Below, piece by piece: positions 32,567 to 40,221 of a stretch of 64,000 bases of DNA (position 1 is its first letter; every line of letters starts with the position of its first letter). The position numbers were made by a program, and so were the translations under genes. The notes under the pieces were generated by a model. The model was not told where the DNA came from. It saw nothing but the letters and a program-made list of their open reading frames with translations, and searched no databases. Source of the stretch: LGRD01 sp031382215 (GTDB lineage: Bacteria > Pseudomonadota > Gammaproteobacteria > Burkholderiales > Burkholderiaceae_C); contig JANMYQ010000145.1 in assembly GCA_031382215.1 (NCBI GenBank), positions 1-64,000 on the forward strand, read 5' to 3'.

Positions 32567-33874
32567 TCAGCGTTTGCGTTTCGGCGCGGGGTGAATCCCG
32601 GTCACGGCCACGCTCGCCGTGCCGTCGGCCAGGCGCGCCTGCAGCGTGGCACCGAGCTCGAGCCCGGCCACACCGAGCACCGGCCTCCCGCTTGCATCGC
32701 TGAGCCAGGCATAACCGCGCGCCAGCACGTGTTGCGGGTCAAGTGCGGTCAGGCGCGCTTCGAGCGACACCAGGCGTTGGTTTCGCATCGACGTCGATAC
32801 CGATGTCGCACGCACCAGTCGGTCTTGCAGATGGGCCGCGTGGCCACGGCGTTGCTCCACCGCGCGGCGCGTGGCGGCGAGCAGCCGGTGCGCCAGCATG
32901 TCGAGCCGCTGCGTTTGGCGACGCATCGCCTCGGCAGGCCGCGTCAGGCGCAAGGCCAAGGTGTCGAGCCGCTGCGCGCGGCCGTCGAGCAGGTCGTGCA
33001 CGCGGCGTTGCAGCAGCGCCGCGATGGCGCCCAACGAGTTCATGCAGGCGTCCGTGGCGGGCGCAGCCAGTTCAGCCGCTGCGGTGGGCGTGGGCGCGCG
33101 CAGGTCAGCGGCAAAGTCGGCCAGCGTCACGTCGGTCTCGTGGCCCACGCCGCAGACCAGCGGCATCGGCATGGCGCGGATCGCACGCACCACGCGCTCG
33201 TCGTTGAAGGCCCACAGGTCCTCCAGCGAGCCACCGCCCCGGCACAGGATCAAGGTGTCGACCTCGTTGCGCCGTGCTGCCAGCGCCAGCGCCGCGCACA
33301 AGGCGGCGGGGGCTTCCGCCCCTTGCACGGCACTTGGATAGACAAGCACCTGCACGTGGGGTGAACGCCGCGCCAACGTGGTCACCACGTCGCGCAAAGC
33401 CGCCGCACCGAGCGATGTGACCACGCCGATGCGGCGCGGGAACGCCGGCAACGGCCGCTTCAGCGCTGGGTCGAAAAGCCCTTCGGCCTCAAGCCGCGCC
33501 TTCAGCTTCAGGAACTGCTCATAGAGTGCACCGGTGCCGGCGCGCTGCATCGATTCGACCACCAGTTGCAGTTCGCCGCGCGCCTCGTACACGCCCAGGC
33601 GGCCACGCAGCTCGACAAGCTGGCCATCCTGGGGCATGAAGTCGAGCAGCGCGGCGGCACGACGGAACATCGCGCAGCGCAACAAGGCCGTGCCGCCGCT
33701 CGCGTCCTTCAGATTGAAGTAGCAGTGCCCGCTGGCGGCCCTGGAAAAGCCCGTCACCTCGCCTCGAACCGCGCAGGGACTGAAGCGCGCGGCCAATGCA
33801 TCGGCCACCGCCTGCACCAGCGCGGCCACGCTCCAGACAAGCCGCGCCGCGCCGTTGCCCGGCGCCTCATTCAT
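32567..33874 (-). CDS. xseA: Exodeoxyribonuclease VII large subunit
   Basis: Large subunit of the single-strand-specific exonuclease used in mismatch repair and DNA damage processing; the small subunit xseB is not in the window. The 435 residues begin with the OB-fold region (VRGEVTGFSRAASGHCYFNLKD, about 38-60, and LRGRLGVYEARGELQLVVESM). The catalytic domain carries RIGVVTSLGAAALRDV, ILCRGGGSLEDLWAFND and CGVGHETDVTLADF. A long Arg-rich coiled-coil region (about 285-390) and a C-terminal beta segment with DPQHVLARGYA follow. ATG at 33874 is chosen by alignment to the OB-fold N terminus. Confidence 0.96.
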   Translation of the reverse strand: MNEAPGNGAARLVWSVAALVQAVADALAARFSPCAVRGEVTGFSRAASGHCYFNLKDASGGTALLRCAMFRRAAALLDFMPQDGQLVELRGRLGVYEARGELQLVVESMQRAGTGALYEQFLKLKARLEAEGLFDPALKRPLPAFPRRIGVVTSLGAAALRDVVTTLARRSPHVQVLVYPSAVQGAEAPAALCAALALAARRNEVDTLILCRGGGSLEDLWAFNDERVVRAIRAMPMPLVCGVGHETDVTLADFAADLRAPTPTAAAELAAPATDACMNSLGAIAALLQRRVHDLLDGRAQRLDTLALRLTRPAEAMRRQTQRLDMLAHRLLAATRRAVEQRRGHAAHLQDRLVRATSVSTSMRNQRLVSLEARLTALDPQHVLARGYAWLSDASGRPVLGVAGLELGATLQARLADGTASVAVTGIHPAPKRKR

Positions 33875-34260
33875 CGGCAAACCCAGGCTCGGCGCGGAAT
33901 GAACACTGCCGCACCGCACTGGCACTGGGCTGGCGCACGGCTTGACATTTCAGCGCCCCACTGATCGGTTTCAACGACATTTCGACGAGCCATTTCCATG
34001 CTTAATCTTTGAGCAATCTGTCACGAGGCCAGCATTTTCGGGGCTCTGCGCGGACTGAAGTCCGGTTGCCCACAAAGTTGTCCACAGCAGCGGTGGATTG
34101 CTTGCGAACCCGAGTGTGATGACGGCGCGAGGTGCTTCCGAACTCACGAAAGTCGCTCCGCTTCGGGGCCGCCACCGGGTCGGCTGCGTGCCAAGGGCAG
34201 GCCATAATCCACCGACCCGAAATCCAGCATCTCTCACTGAAATTCACTGAAGGGGCACGA
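33875..34260. other. 386-bp divergent intergenic region with DnaA-box-like pair and small palindrome
   Basis: No gene is supported here. It holds a TTGACA (33942-33947) without a good -10 partner; a perfect palindrome CGGACT-GA-AGTCCG (34051-34064); and two 9-mers, TTGCCCACA (34066-34074) and TTGTCCACA (34078-34086), which resemble the DnaA box TTATCCACA and are spaced 12 bases apart. A CATAAT box (34203-34208) lies 53 bases before the ExbB-type start, followed by AAGGGG (34247-34252) as its ribosome binding site. Confidence 0.5.
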
Positions 34261-34899
34261 TTGTTTGCGATCATACAAGCCGCCGGCTGGCCTATCTGGC
34301 CCTTGCTACTGTGCTCCATTGCGGCACTGGCCATCGTCTTCGAACGGCTTTCCAGCCTGCGCAAATCGCGCGTGTCACCGGGGCGCTTGCTTGACGAGGT
34401 GATGTCGGTCACGCGCGCCCACCTGCCTTCGGCTGACGTCGTCAACAAGCTGGCCGCCAACTCGATCCTCGGCTCGGTGCTGGCCGCTGGCGTGCGCGCG
34501 ATGGTGGCCGAACCGCGCATCGATGAAAAGGGACTGCGCGACGCCTTCGAGTCCGCCGGCCGTGCGGCGGTGCATCGCATGGAGCGCTACCTCAATGCCC
34601 TTGGCACCATCGCCTCGGCCGCGCCGCTGCTGGGCCTGCTGGGCACGGTCATCGGCATGATCGAGATCTTCGGCTCGCAGGCACCGACCGGCGGCAACAA
34701 CCCGGCATTGTTGGCGCACGGCATCTCGATCGCGCTGTACAACACCGCGTTCGGGCTGATCATCGCAATCCCGTCGCTGATGCTCTACAAGTACTTCCGA
34801 GGTGTGGTCGATGCCTACACACTCGACATGGAACAGGCCGCTGACCGCATGGTGCCGCACCTGATGCGCTTCTCGGCGCTGCGAACGGCGGCGTCCTGA
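34261..34899 (+). CDS. MotA/TolQ/ExbB-type proton channel protein
   Basis: Inner-membrane subunit of a proton-driven energy-transducing complex. The 212 residues begin with the typical AIIQAAGWPIWPLLLCS helix; two more membrane helices lie near residues 120-142 and 150-180, with SAAPLLGLLGTVIGMIEIF in between. The start codon is TTG at 34261: AAGGGG is 8 bases upstream and the homology begins there, whereas the upstream ATG at 34132 lies in unrelated sequence. Coupled to an ExbD-type gene 7 bases on and then to lpxK, trm112, kdsB and adk, an order conserved in Burkholderiales. It is separate from the TonB cluster at 39-43 kb. Confidence 0.92.
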   Translation: MFAIIQAAGWPIWPLLLCSIAALAIVFERLSSLRKSRVSPGRLLDEVMSVTRAHLPSADVVNKLAANSILGSVLAAGVRAMVAEPRIDEKGLRDAFESAGRAAVHRMERYLNALGTIASAAPLLGLLGTVIGMIEIFGSQAPTGGNNPALLAHGISIALYNTAFGLIIAIPSLMLYKYFRGVVDAYTLDMEQAADRMVPHLMRFSALRTAAS

Positions 34900-34906
34900 G
34901 CTGATC

Positions 34907-35341
34907 ATGGCGATGCACTTCCGCAAGGCGCGGACCGAAGAACCCGAGATCAACCTGATCCCGTTCATCGACGTGCTGCTGGTGATCCTGATCTTCCTGA
35001 TGCTGTCGACCACCTACTCGAAGTTCACCGAGTTGCAGATCACGCTGCCGGCGGCCGATGCCGAGAAGGCACGTGACCGGCCGCGCGAGATCATCGTCGC
35101 CGTGGCCGCCGACGGCCGTTACGCCGTCAATCGCAAGCCGGTCGACGGCCGCAGCGTCGAGTTGCTGGCCAGCGAACTGACGGCCGCTGCCGCGGGCTCG
35201 ACCGAGATGGTCGTGATCGTCTCGGCCGATGCCACCGCCGCGCACCAGAGCGTGGTCAACGTGATGGACGCCGCGCGCCGCGCCGGCCTGGCGCGCCTGA
35301 CCTTTGCGACCCAGTCACCGTCGGGCGGCGAGTCGCGCTGA
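34907..35341 (+). CDS. ExbD/TolR-type biopolymer transport protein
   Basis: Partner of the ExbB-type channel. The 144 residues have a short cytoplasmic start, one membrane helix (about residues 17-37, INLIPFIDVLLVILIFLML) with the proton-carrying Asp22 in FIDVLL, and a periplasmic domain with ADGRYAVNRKPVD and the closing VMDAARRAGLARLTFATQ. Energises an unknown outer-membrane process, perhaps linked to lipid A/LPS given the next genes. The stop is inside a 10-bp duplication that repeats the TGA one frame over. Confidence 0.93.
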   Translation: MAMHFRKARTEEPEINLIPFIDVLLVILIFLMLSTTYSKFTELQITLPAADAEKARDRPREIIVAVAADGRYAVNRKPVDGRSVELLASELTAAAAGSTEMVVIVSADATAAHQSVVNVMDAARRAGLARLTFATQSPSGGESR

Positions 35342-35355
35342 ACGACGCTGAACGG
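35336..35355. repeat. 10-bp duplication at the exbD stop codon
   Basis: CGCTGAACGA (35336-35345) and CGCTGAACGG (35346-35355) place a TGA at 35339 (the real stop) and again at 35349, shifted by one frame. The lpxK GTG start follows immediately at 35357. Confidence 0.85.
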
Positions 35356-35356
35356 C

Positions 35357-36424
35357 GTGGCCGAGTTTGCACGCGGCGGGTGGCAGGGCCTGCAGGCAGC
35401 GTGGTTGTCGCGCGGCCCGTTGGCCATTCTGTTGTTGCCGGCCGCGGCGTTGTACGGCCTGCTCTCTTCGGTGCGCAGCGCGCTTTACAGGGCGGGCCTG
35501 CTGCCCACGCAGCACCTGCCGGTGCCGGTGGTGGTGGTCGGCAACCTTGTCGCCGGTGGAGCCGGCAAGACACCCACGGTGATCGCGCTCGTCGGCCTGC
35601 TGCGTCGGCGCGGATTCACGCCGGGCGTCATCTCGCGCGGTTACGGCGGCAACGAAAGCGCCCTGGTGGATGTGCAACCCGACACCCCCGCCGCCCGCTG
35701 CGGTGACGAGCCGCTGCTGCTGCGGCTGCGCACCGGTGTGCCGGTGCTGGTCGGGCGTGACCGTGTTGCGGCCGGTCACGCGCTGCTGCAGGCGCACCCG
35801 GCCGTGGACGTGATCGTCAGCGACGACGGCTTGCAGCACCGGCGCCTGGGCCGGGAGGTGCAGGTGCTGGTCTTCGACGAGCGCGGCGCGGGCAACGGCT
35901 GGTGGCTGCCCGCCGGCCCATTGCGCGAGCTGCTGCCACGCAGCGTGCCGGCGAACACGCTGGTGCTGTACAACGCCGCCGCAGCGACGACGGCGCTGCC
36001 CGGGCACGTCGCAACCCGTTCTCTGTCGGGCGTGGTGAGCCTGGCAGACTGGTGGGCGGGCCACCCACCGAGTGGCGCGACATTGACCGCGCTGCAGGGC
36101 CGCCGCATCGTCGCGGCCGCGGGCACCGCGCGGCCCGAGCGCTTTTTCGACATGCTGCGTGCGAGTGGCCTGGACATCGACCCGCTGGCCTTGCCCGACC
36201 ACCACGACTATCACGAGCTGCCGTGGCCCGCCGGCACGGCCGACGTGGTGCTGACCGAGAAGGACGCGGTCAAGCTCAACCCGGCCCGCGTCGGGCGCAC
36301 GAACGTGTGGGTCGCGGCGCTAGACTTCGGCACGGGCGAAACCTTCGAGCTCGCCCTGGCGGCGCTGCTGCCCACCCCTCCCGATCGTCGACCCGAGAAC
36401 GCCCATGGAAGTCCGACTGCTTGA
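35357..36424 (+). CDS. lpxK: Tetraacyldisaccharide 4'-kinase
   Basis: Phosphorylates the 4' position of the lipid A disaccharide, the sixth step of lipid A synthesis, at the cytoplasmic face of the inner membrane. The 355 residues include an N-terminal membrane helix (about 20-38), the P-loop GGAGKTP (67-73), SRGYGGNE, GDEPLLL, VIVSDDGLQHRRL with the catalytic Asp pair, and LPDHHDYHE and TEKDAVKL later. GTG at 35357 is the start, 15 bases after the ExbD stop. The last 20 bases overlap the Trm112 gene, indicating coupling. Confidence 0.96.
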   Translation: MAEFARGGWQGLQAAWLSRGPLAILLLPAAALYGLLSSVRSALYRAGLLPTQHLPVPVVVVGNLVAGGAGKTPTVIALVGLLRRRGFTPGVISRGYGGNESALVDVQPDTPAARCGDEPLLLRLRTGVPVLVGRDRVAAGHALLQAHPAVDVIVSDDGLQHRRLGREVQVLVFDERGAGNGWWLPAGPLRELLPRSVPANTLVLYNAAAATTALPGHVATRSLSGVVSLADWWAGHPPSGATLTALQGRRIVAAAGTARPERFFDMLRASGLDIDPLALPDHHDYHELPWPAGTADVVLTEKDAVKLNPARVGRTNVWVAALDFGTGETFELALAALLPTPPDRRPENAHGSPTA

Positions 36425-36590
36425 ACTCCTGGTGTGCCCCTTGTGCAAGGGCCGCCTCGAACACCTGCGGCCGCCGCAGCACGAAACGCAGGAACTGGTG
36501 TGCAACGCAGACCGGCTGGCCTTTCCGGTGCGCGACGGCATTCCGGTGATGTTGGAGAGCGAAGCGCGCGTGCTCGACCCTGCCGCATGA
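36405..36590 (+). CDS. Trm112 family protein (YcaR-like)
   Basis: A 61-residue protein of the Trm112/YcaR group: LLELLVCPLCKGRLEHL has the Cys-x2-Cys pair, then ELVCNADRLAFPVRDGIPVML. In eukaryotes and archaea Trm112 activates methyltransferases; the bacterial version between lpxK and kdsB has no settled function. It starts inside the end of lpxK and is followed by kdsB after 13 bases, the standard proteobacterial order. Only three cysteines are seen, so a full four-Cys zinc site is not present. Confidence 0.92.
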   Translation: MEVRLLELLVCPLCKGRLEHLRPPQHETQELVCNADRLAFPVRDGIPVMLESEARVLDPAA

Positions 36591-36603
36591 CGGGCAAGCC
36601 GCA

Positions 36604-37356
36604 ATGAGCTTCACGGTGTTGATCCCGGCCCGCCTCGCATCGACGCGCTTGCCGGGCAAGCCGCTGGCCGACATTGCCGGCGTGCCGATGATCGTGCGCG
36701 TAGCGCAGCGCGCGGCCCTGTCCGGCGCGCACTCGGTGGTGGTGGCGGCCGACGACGCTTCGATCGTCGATGCCTGTGTCGCACACCGGGTCCGCGCGGT
36801 ACTCACGCGCACCGATCACGCCACTGGCAGTGACCGGCTGGCTGAGGCCTGCGAACAGCTAGGCCTGGACGGCAACGATGTGGTCGTCAACGTGCAAGGC
36901 GACGAGCCGCTGATCGACGCCGGCATGATCGACGCGTGTGCCGCGCTGCTGGTTGCGCACCCCGACTGCGTGATGGGCACGGCCGCGCACGCACTCGATT
37001 CGGCGGCCGACCTGGACAACCCCAACGTCGTGAAGGTGGTGCTCGATGCTGCCGGCCGGGCGCTGTACTTTTCGCGCGCGCCCATTCCGTGGTGGCGCGA
37101 CGGCCGCGCCTCGGGCCTGCAGCAACTGCCTGCCGATCCGCCGTTGCGGCACATGGGCCTGTACTCGTACCAGGCCGGCTTCCTGCGCCGCTTTCCGAGC
37201 TTGCCGGTCAGCCCGCTGGAGCTGCTCGAGTCTCTCGAGCAGCTGCGCGTGTTGTGGCACGGCGAGCGCATCGCGGTGCACGTCAGCGATTCGCGTCCGG
37301 GGCCCGGCGTCGACACGCCTGAAGACCTGGCCCGCGTGCGCGCACTGTTTGCCTGA
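36604..37356 (+). CDS. kdsB: 3-deoxy-manno-octulosonate cytidylyltransferase
   Basis: Activates KDO with CTP to CMP-KDO for transfer onto lipid A. The 250 residues start with the nucleotide-binding LIPARLASTRLPGKPLADI and VMGTAAHALD, and hold NVQGDEPLIDAGMID (metal-binding Asp) and YFSRAPIPWWRD. The C-terminal LRVLWHGERIAVHV is normal. With kdsA (1324) and pyrG (CTP supply) the window holds three inputs to the same LPS branch. The stop starts a 14-bp tandem repeat. Confidence 0.97.
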   Translation: MSFTVLIPARLASTRLPGKPLADIAGVPMIVRVAQRAALSGAHSVVVAADDASIVDACVAHRVRAVLTRTDHATGSDRLAEACEQLGLDGNDVVVNVQGDEPLIDAGMIDACAALLVAHPDCVMGTAAHALDSAADLDNPNVVKVVLDAAGRALYFSRAPIPWWRDGRASGLQQLPADPPLRHMGLYSYQAGFLRRFPSLPVSPLELLESLEQLRVLWHGERIAVHVSDSRPGPGVDTPEDLARVRALFA

Positions 37357-37400
37357 GCGGGCTTTCCTGAGCGGGCTTTCCCGAGCGGGGTTTCTTGAGG
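37352..37400. repeat. 14-bp tandem repeat, three to four copies, beginning at the kdsB stop
   Basis: CCTGAGCGGGCTTT at 37352 and 37366 is exact; the third copy CCCGAGCGGGGTTT (37380) has lost the TGA; a fourth begins CTTGAGG (37394). TGA occurs at 37354 (the real stop), 37368 and 37396. The units are T-rich at the end and could also weaken transcription. Confidence 0.93.
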
Positions 37401-37424
37401 CGCGGCGTCAGTCGGGCGCAGGGA

Positions 37425-37447
37425 ATCGCATGCTATTCTCGATGCGA
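37425..37447 (+). promoter_or_regulatory. Candidate adk promoter: extended -10 inside an inverted repeat
   Basis: TGCTATTCT (37431-37439) is an extended -10 element. It lies between TCGCAT (37426-37431) and ATGCGA (37442-37447), a perfect 6-bp inverted repeat with a 10-base spacer, about 70 bases before the adk ATG. The dyad could be an operator; no regulator can be named. Confidence 0.4.
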
Positions 37448-37510
37448 AGAGCGAACCTGTGGCCGCGGGCTGCAACACCTCGCCGACCCTTCCATTGATC
37501 GAGGAGACCC

Positions 37511-38164
37511 ATGAGACTCATCCTGTTGGGCCCGCCCGGCGCCGGCAAAGGAACCCAGGCGGCGTTCATCTGCCGCAAGTTCGGTATCCCGCAAATCTCC
37601 ACTGGCGACATGCTGCGCGCCGCGGTGAAGGCCGGCACGCGGCTGGGGCTCGAAGCCAAGAAAGTGATGGACGCTGGCGCGCTGGTGGGCGACGACATCA
37701 TCATCGGCCTGGTCAAGGAACGCATCACACAGCCCGACTGCGCCAACGGCTTTCTGTTCGACGGTTTCCCGCGCACCATTCCGCAGGCCGATGCGATGAA
37801 GGCCGCCGGCGTGAAGCTCGACGTGGTGCTCGAGATCGACGTGCCTGATGCCTCGATCGTCGAGCGCATGAGCGGCCGGCGCGTGCACCAGCCTTCGGGC
37901 CGCACCTACCACGTCAAGTTCAACCCACCCAAGCTGGCCGGCAAGGACGACGTGACCGGTGAAGACCTGATCCAGCGAGTCGACGACCTGGAAGACACGG
38001 TGCGCAAGCGGCTTGAGGTTTATCACAGCCAGACGCGCCCGCTGGTCGAGTACTACTCGAACTGGAGCAAGACGGGTTCGCCCGAAGCACCGAAGTACCG
38101 CGCCATCAGTGGCACCGGCACGGTGGACGAGATCACGGCGCGCGCGTTGGCGGCGCTGAACTGA
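37511..38164 (+). CDS. adk: Adenylate kinase
   Basis: Interconverts ATP plus AMP with two ADP. The 217 residues are the long form: P-loop GPPGAGKGTQ (7-16), the AMP-binding STGDMLRAAVKAGT, GFLFDGFPRTIPQADAM, and the LID domain GRRVHQPSGRTYHVKFNPPK without the zinc cysteines. A GAGGAG site lies 5 bases before the ATG. It closes the LPS-linked group; a new promoter may lie in the 154 bases after kdsB. Confidence 0.97.
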   Translation: MRLILLGPPGAGKGTQAAFICRKFGIPQISTGDMLRAAVKAGTRLGLEAKKVMDAGALVGDDIIIGLVKERITQPDCANGFLFDGFPRTIPQADAMKAAGVKLDVVLEIDVPDASIVERMSGRRVHQPSGRTYHVKFNPPKLAGKDDVTGEDLIQRVDDLEDTVRKRLEVYHSQTRPLVEYYSNWSKTGSPEAPKYRAISGTGTVDEITARALAALN

Positions 38165-38189
38165 TCGAAGCGAAGAGAGGCGGAGCACC

Positions 38190-38960
38190 ATGGACATCGC
38201 AGGCAAGGTCTTCATCGTCACCGGTGGCGCGTCGGGCCTGGGCGAAGGCACGGCGCGCATGCTGGCCGCGCACGGCGGCAAGGTCGTCATCGCAGACTTG
38301 CAGGCCGACAAGGGCCAGGCGCTGGCCGATGAACTCGGTGGCGCCTCGGTGGCCCAGTTCGTGAGGTGCGACGTGAGCCAGGAGGCCGACGGCCAGGCTG
38401 CCGTCGCCAAGGCGGTGAGCCTGGGCAAGCTGATGGGATTGGTGAACTGTGCCGGCATTGCGCCGGCCGCCAAGACCGTCGGCAAGGACGGCGCGCACGC
38501 GTTGCACACCTTCGCGAAGGTCATCACCGTCAACCTGATCGGAAGCTTCAACATGATCCGTCTGGCCGCCGAGGCGATGAGCAAGAACACCCCCGAGCAC
38601 ACCGGCGAACGCGGCGTTCTGATCTCCACCGCCAGCGTGGCCGCCTACGACGGGCAGATCGGCCAGGCCGCGTATTCGGCGTCGAAGGGTGGTGTGGTGG
38701 GCATGACCCTGCCGATCGCGCGCGACCTGGCGCGCAACGGCATTCGCAACATGACGATCGCACCCGGCATCTTCGGCACGCCAATGCTGTTCACGATGCC
38801 GCAGGAAGTGCAAGACGCGCTGGCCGCCAGCGTGCCCTTCCCGAGCCGCCTGGGCACGCCGGCCGACTATGCCAAGCTGGTGCACCAGATCGTCACAAAC
38901 GAGATGTTGAACGGCGAGGTGATCCGCCTGGACGGCGCGATCCGGCTCGCGCCCAAGTAG
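38190..38960 (+). CDS. SDR, 3-hydroxyacyl-CoA dehydrogenase type 2-like
   Basis: A 256-residue SDR resembling the HSD17B10/type 2 hydroxyacyl-CoA dehydrogenases. TGGASGLG at residues 11-18, Asp36 in VIADLQ (NAD preference), NCAGIAPAAKTVGKDG, the catalytic Ser in ISTASVAAYDGQIGQ and YSASKGGVVGM, and the ending APGIFGTPML typical of this subgroup. Likely oxidises short hydroxyacyl-CoA or steroid-like alcohols in fatty or branched-chain acid breakdown. It is 25 bases after adk. A GC hairpin follows the stop before the convergent TPR gene. Confidence 0.92.
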   Translation: MDIAGKVFIVTGGASGLGEGTARMLAAHGGKVVIADLQADKGQALADELGGASVAQFVRCDVSQEADGQAAVAKAVSLGKLMGLVNCAGIAPAAKTVGKDGAHALHTFAKVITVNLIGSFNMIRLAAEAMSKNTPEHTGERGVLISTASVAAYDGQIGQAAYSASKGGVVGMTLPIARDLARNGIRNMTIAPGIFGTPMLFTMPQEVQDALAASVPFPSRLGTPADYAKLVHQIVTNEMLNGEVIRLDGAIRLAPK

Positions 38961-38971
38961 AACGGGCGAGC

Positions 38972-38994
38972 GCGCAAGCCGTTCGGGCTTGCGC
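38972..38994. terminator. Hairpin between convergent genes
   Basis: GCGCAAGCC (38972-38980), loop GTTCG, GGCTTGCGC (38986-38994): a perfect 9-bp stem 11 bases after the SDR stop and 9 bases before the end of the convergent TPR gene. No T-run on either side, so termination strength is uncertain. Confidence 0.6.
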
Positions 38995-39002
38995 TGGGAT
39001 CG

Positions 39003-40220
39003 TCAGGACTTGCGGCGGGCGTACAGCGCCCACAGCCGCGCCAGGTCGGCTGTACCGTCGGCGCCGCCGACAGTCTTCAGCGTTGCTTGGGCCTTGGCGG
39101 CATCGCCTGCCGTCAGCTGCGCAATGGCCAGGTGCAGCTTGGCGTCTTCCGGCCGCTTCATGCCGCCCTTGGTGATGCCCTGCTGCATCATCGCCAGGCC
39201 CTTGGGTGCCTGGCCGTCGAACACCAGATTGAAGCCGGCATTGGCCAAGGCCGAGCCGTCCTTGTCGGCCGCGGCCTGCTTCTCGTTATCAGTGCGGGCC
39301 TTCTTCTCTTCGTCGATCTTCTTGTTCACCAGATCACGCAGGCGCTTGTGGCGTTCTGCCTCGGCACCCGTGCCGAGCACGTTGGCCGCAAAGCCTTTGT
39401 CGACAACCTGCCTGGCTTCGGCGGGCAGTTCGGCCTGAAGGGCGAGCTGGGCCATTTCCATGTAGTCGCTCGCGGCCGACATGCTGCCAGTGGCCAGGCT
39501 CAAACGATAAGCATCGAGCGCCAGGCGGTCACTGAAGTTGGGCTTGCGCTGCATGCGGCTCAGCAGGTCGACCCAGTACTCCTTCTTGGGGTAGTAGGTG
39601 ACGAGCTTTTCAACCGCGTAAACGTAGGTGTTGTTGTCCTTCTGCTGGAGCGCGGCATTGAGCAGCAACTTCAAGCGGTCTTCGGCCGGCGGCGTGCCGC
39701 TCTTCTCTGCGGCCTGCACTTCGGCGGTGAGCTCCTTGGCGGCACCCGCGAAGTCGCCGCTGAGGTACTGGCTCTGAATCAGCAAGGTGCGGATCGAGCC
39801 GCTGGTGCCGCCTTCCTTGAAGTAGCGCTGGCTCCACTGCATGGCGCGGGCGTAGTCCTTGGCCCGGTAGTAACCACCGGCAATCGACTCGGCCATGCGC
39901 GCCTTGTCGGCCGCGCTGACCTTGCCGGAGGTGCTCAGGGCCTCGAATGACTTCGCTGCCGTGTCCAGGTCACCGGCGCCGGATGCGGCCGCGATGCGCA
40001 TGCGCTCGACCAGGTAACTCTCGTTGGCCGTCTTGCCGCCCACCGCATCGGCATCGCGCACCTTGGCGAGCGCTTCCTTGTATTTCCCACCCTTGATCAG
40101 TTCGCCTGCGGCCTGCAGGGACTTGCCGATTTCAGGCCGCACGGACTCTTGCGCATGCGCGACAAAAATTGCGCCAGCAGCCGCGCAAGCCACAACCAGC
40201 TTGAGGAGACGTTGTTTCAT
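39003..40220 (-). CDS. Exported TPR-rich protein linked to the TonB system
   Basis: A 405-residue protein with a signal peptide (residues 1-23, AIFVAHAQE) and Ala/Leu-rich helical repeats throughout: KGGKYKEALAKVRDAD, AGGYYRAKDYARAMQWSQRYF, QYLSGDFAGAAKEL, AMMQQGITKGG and AIAQLTAGDAAKAQATL read as TPR-like units. A charged helix (KKIDEEKKARTDNEKQ, about 305-320) interrupts. The gene starts one base after the second exbD stop, so it belongs to the tonB-exbB-exbD-exbD transcript. A scaffolding role in the periplasm is inference; no enzyme motif is seen. Confidence 0.83.
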   Translation of the reverse strand: MKQRLLKLVVACAAAGAIFVAHAQESVRPEIGKSLQAAGELIKGGKYKEALAKVRDADAVGGKTANESYLVERMRIAAASGAGDLDTAAKSFEALSTSGKVSAADKARMAESIAGGYYRAKDYARAMQWSQRYFKEGGTSGSIRTLLIQSQYLSGDFAGAAKELTAEVQAAEKSGTPPAEDRLKLLLNAALQQKDNNTYVYAVEKLVTYYPKKEYWVDLLSRMQRKPNFSDRLALDAYRLSLATGSMSAASDYMEMAQLALQAELPAEARQVVDKGFAANVLGTGAEAERHKRLRDLVNKKIDEEKKARTDNEKQAAADKDGSALANAGFNLVFDGQAPKGLAMMQQGITKGGMKRPEDAKLHLAIAQLTAGDAAKAQATLKTVGGADGTADLARLWALYARRKS

Positions 40221-40221
40221 G

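Noticed and set aside
33942..33970. Promoter from TTGACA in the xseA-exbB gap
   Set aside because: No acceptable -10 hexamer at 16-18 bases.
34132..34260. Upstream extension of the ExbB-type gene from an ATG
   Set aside because: Homology and a good ribosome binding site begin at the TTG at 34261; the extra 43 residues are unlike the family.
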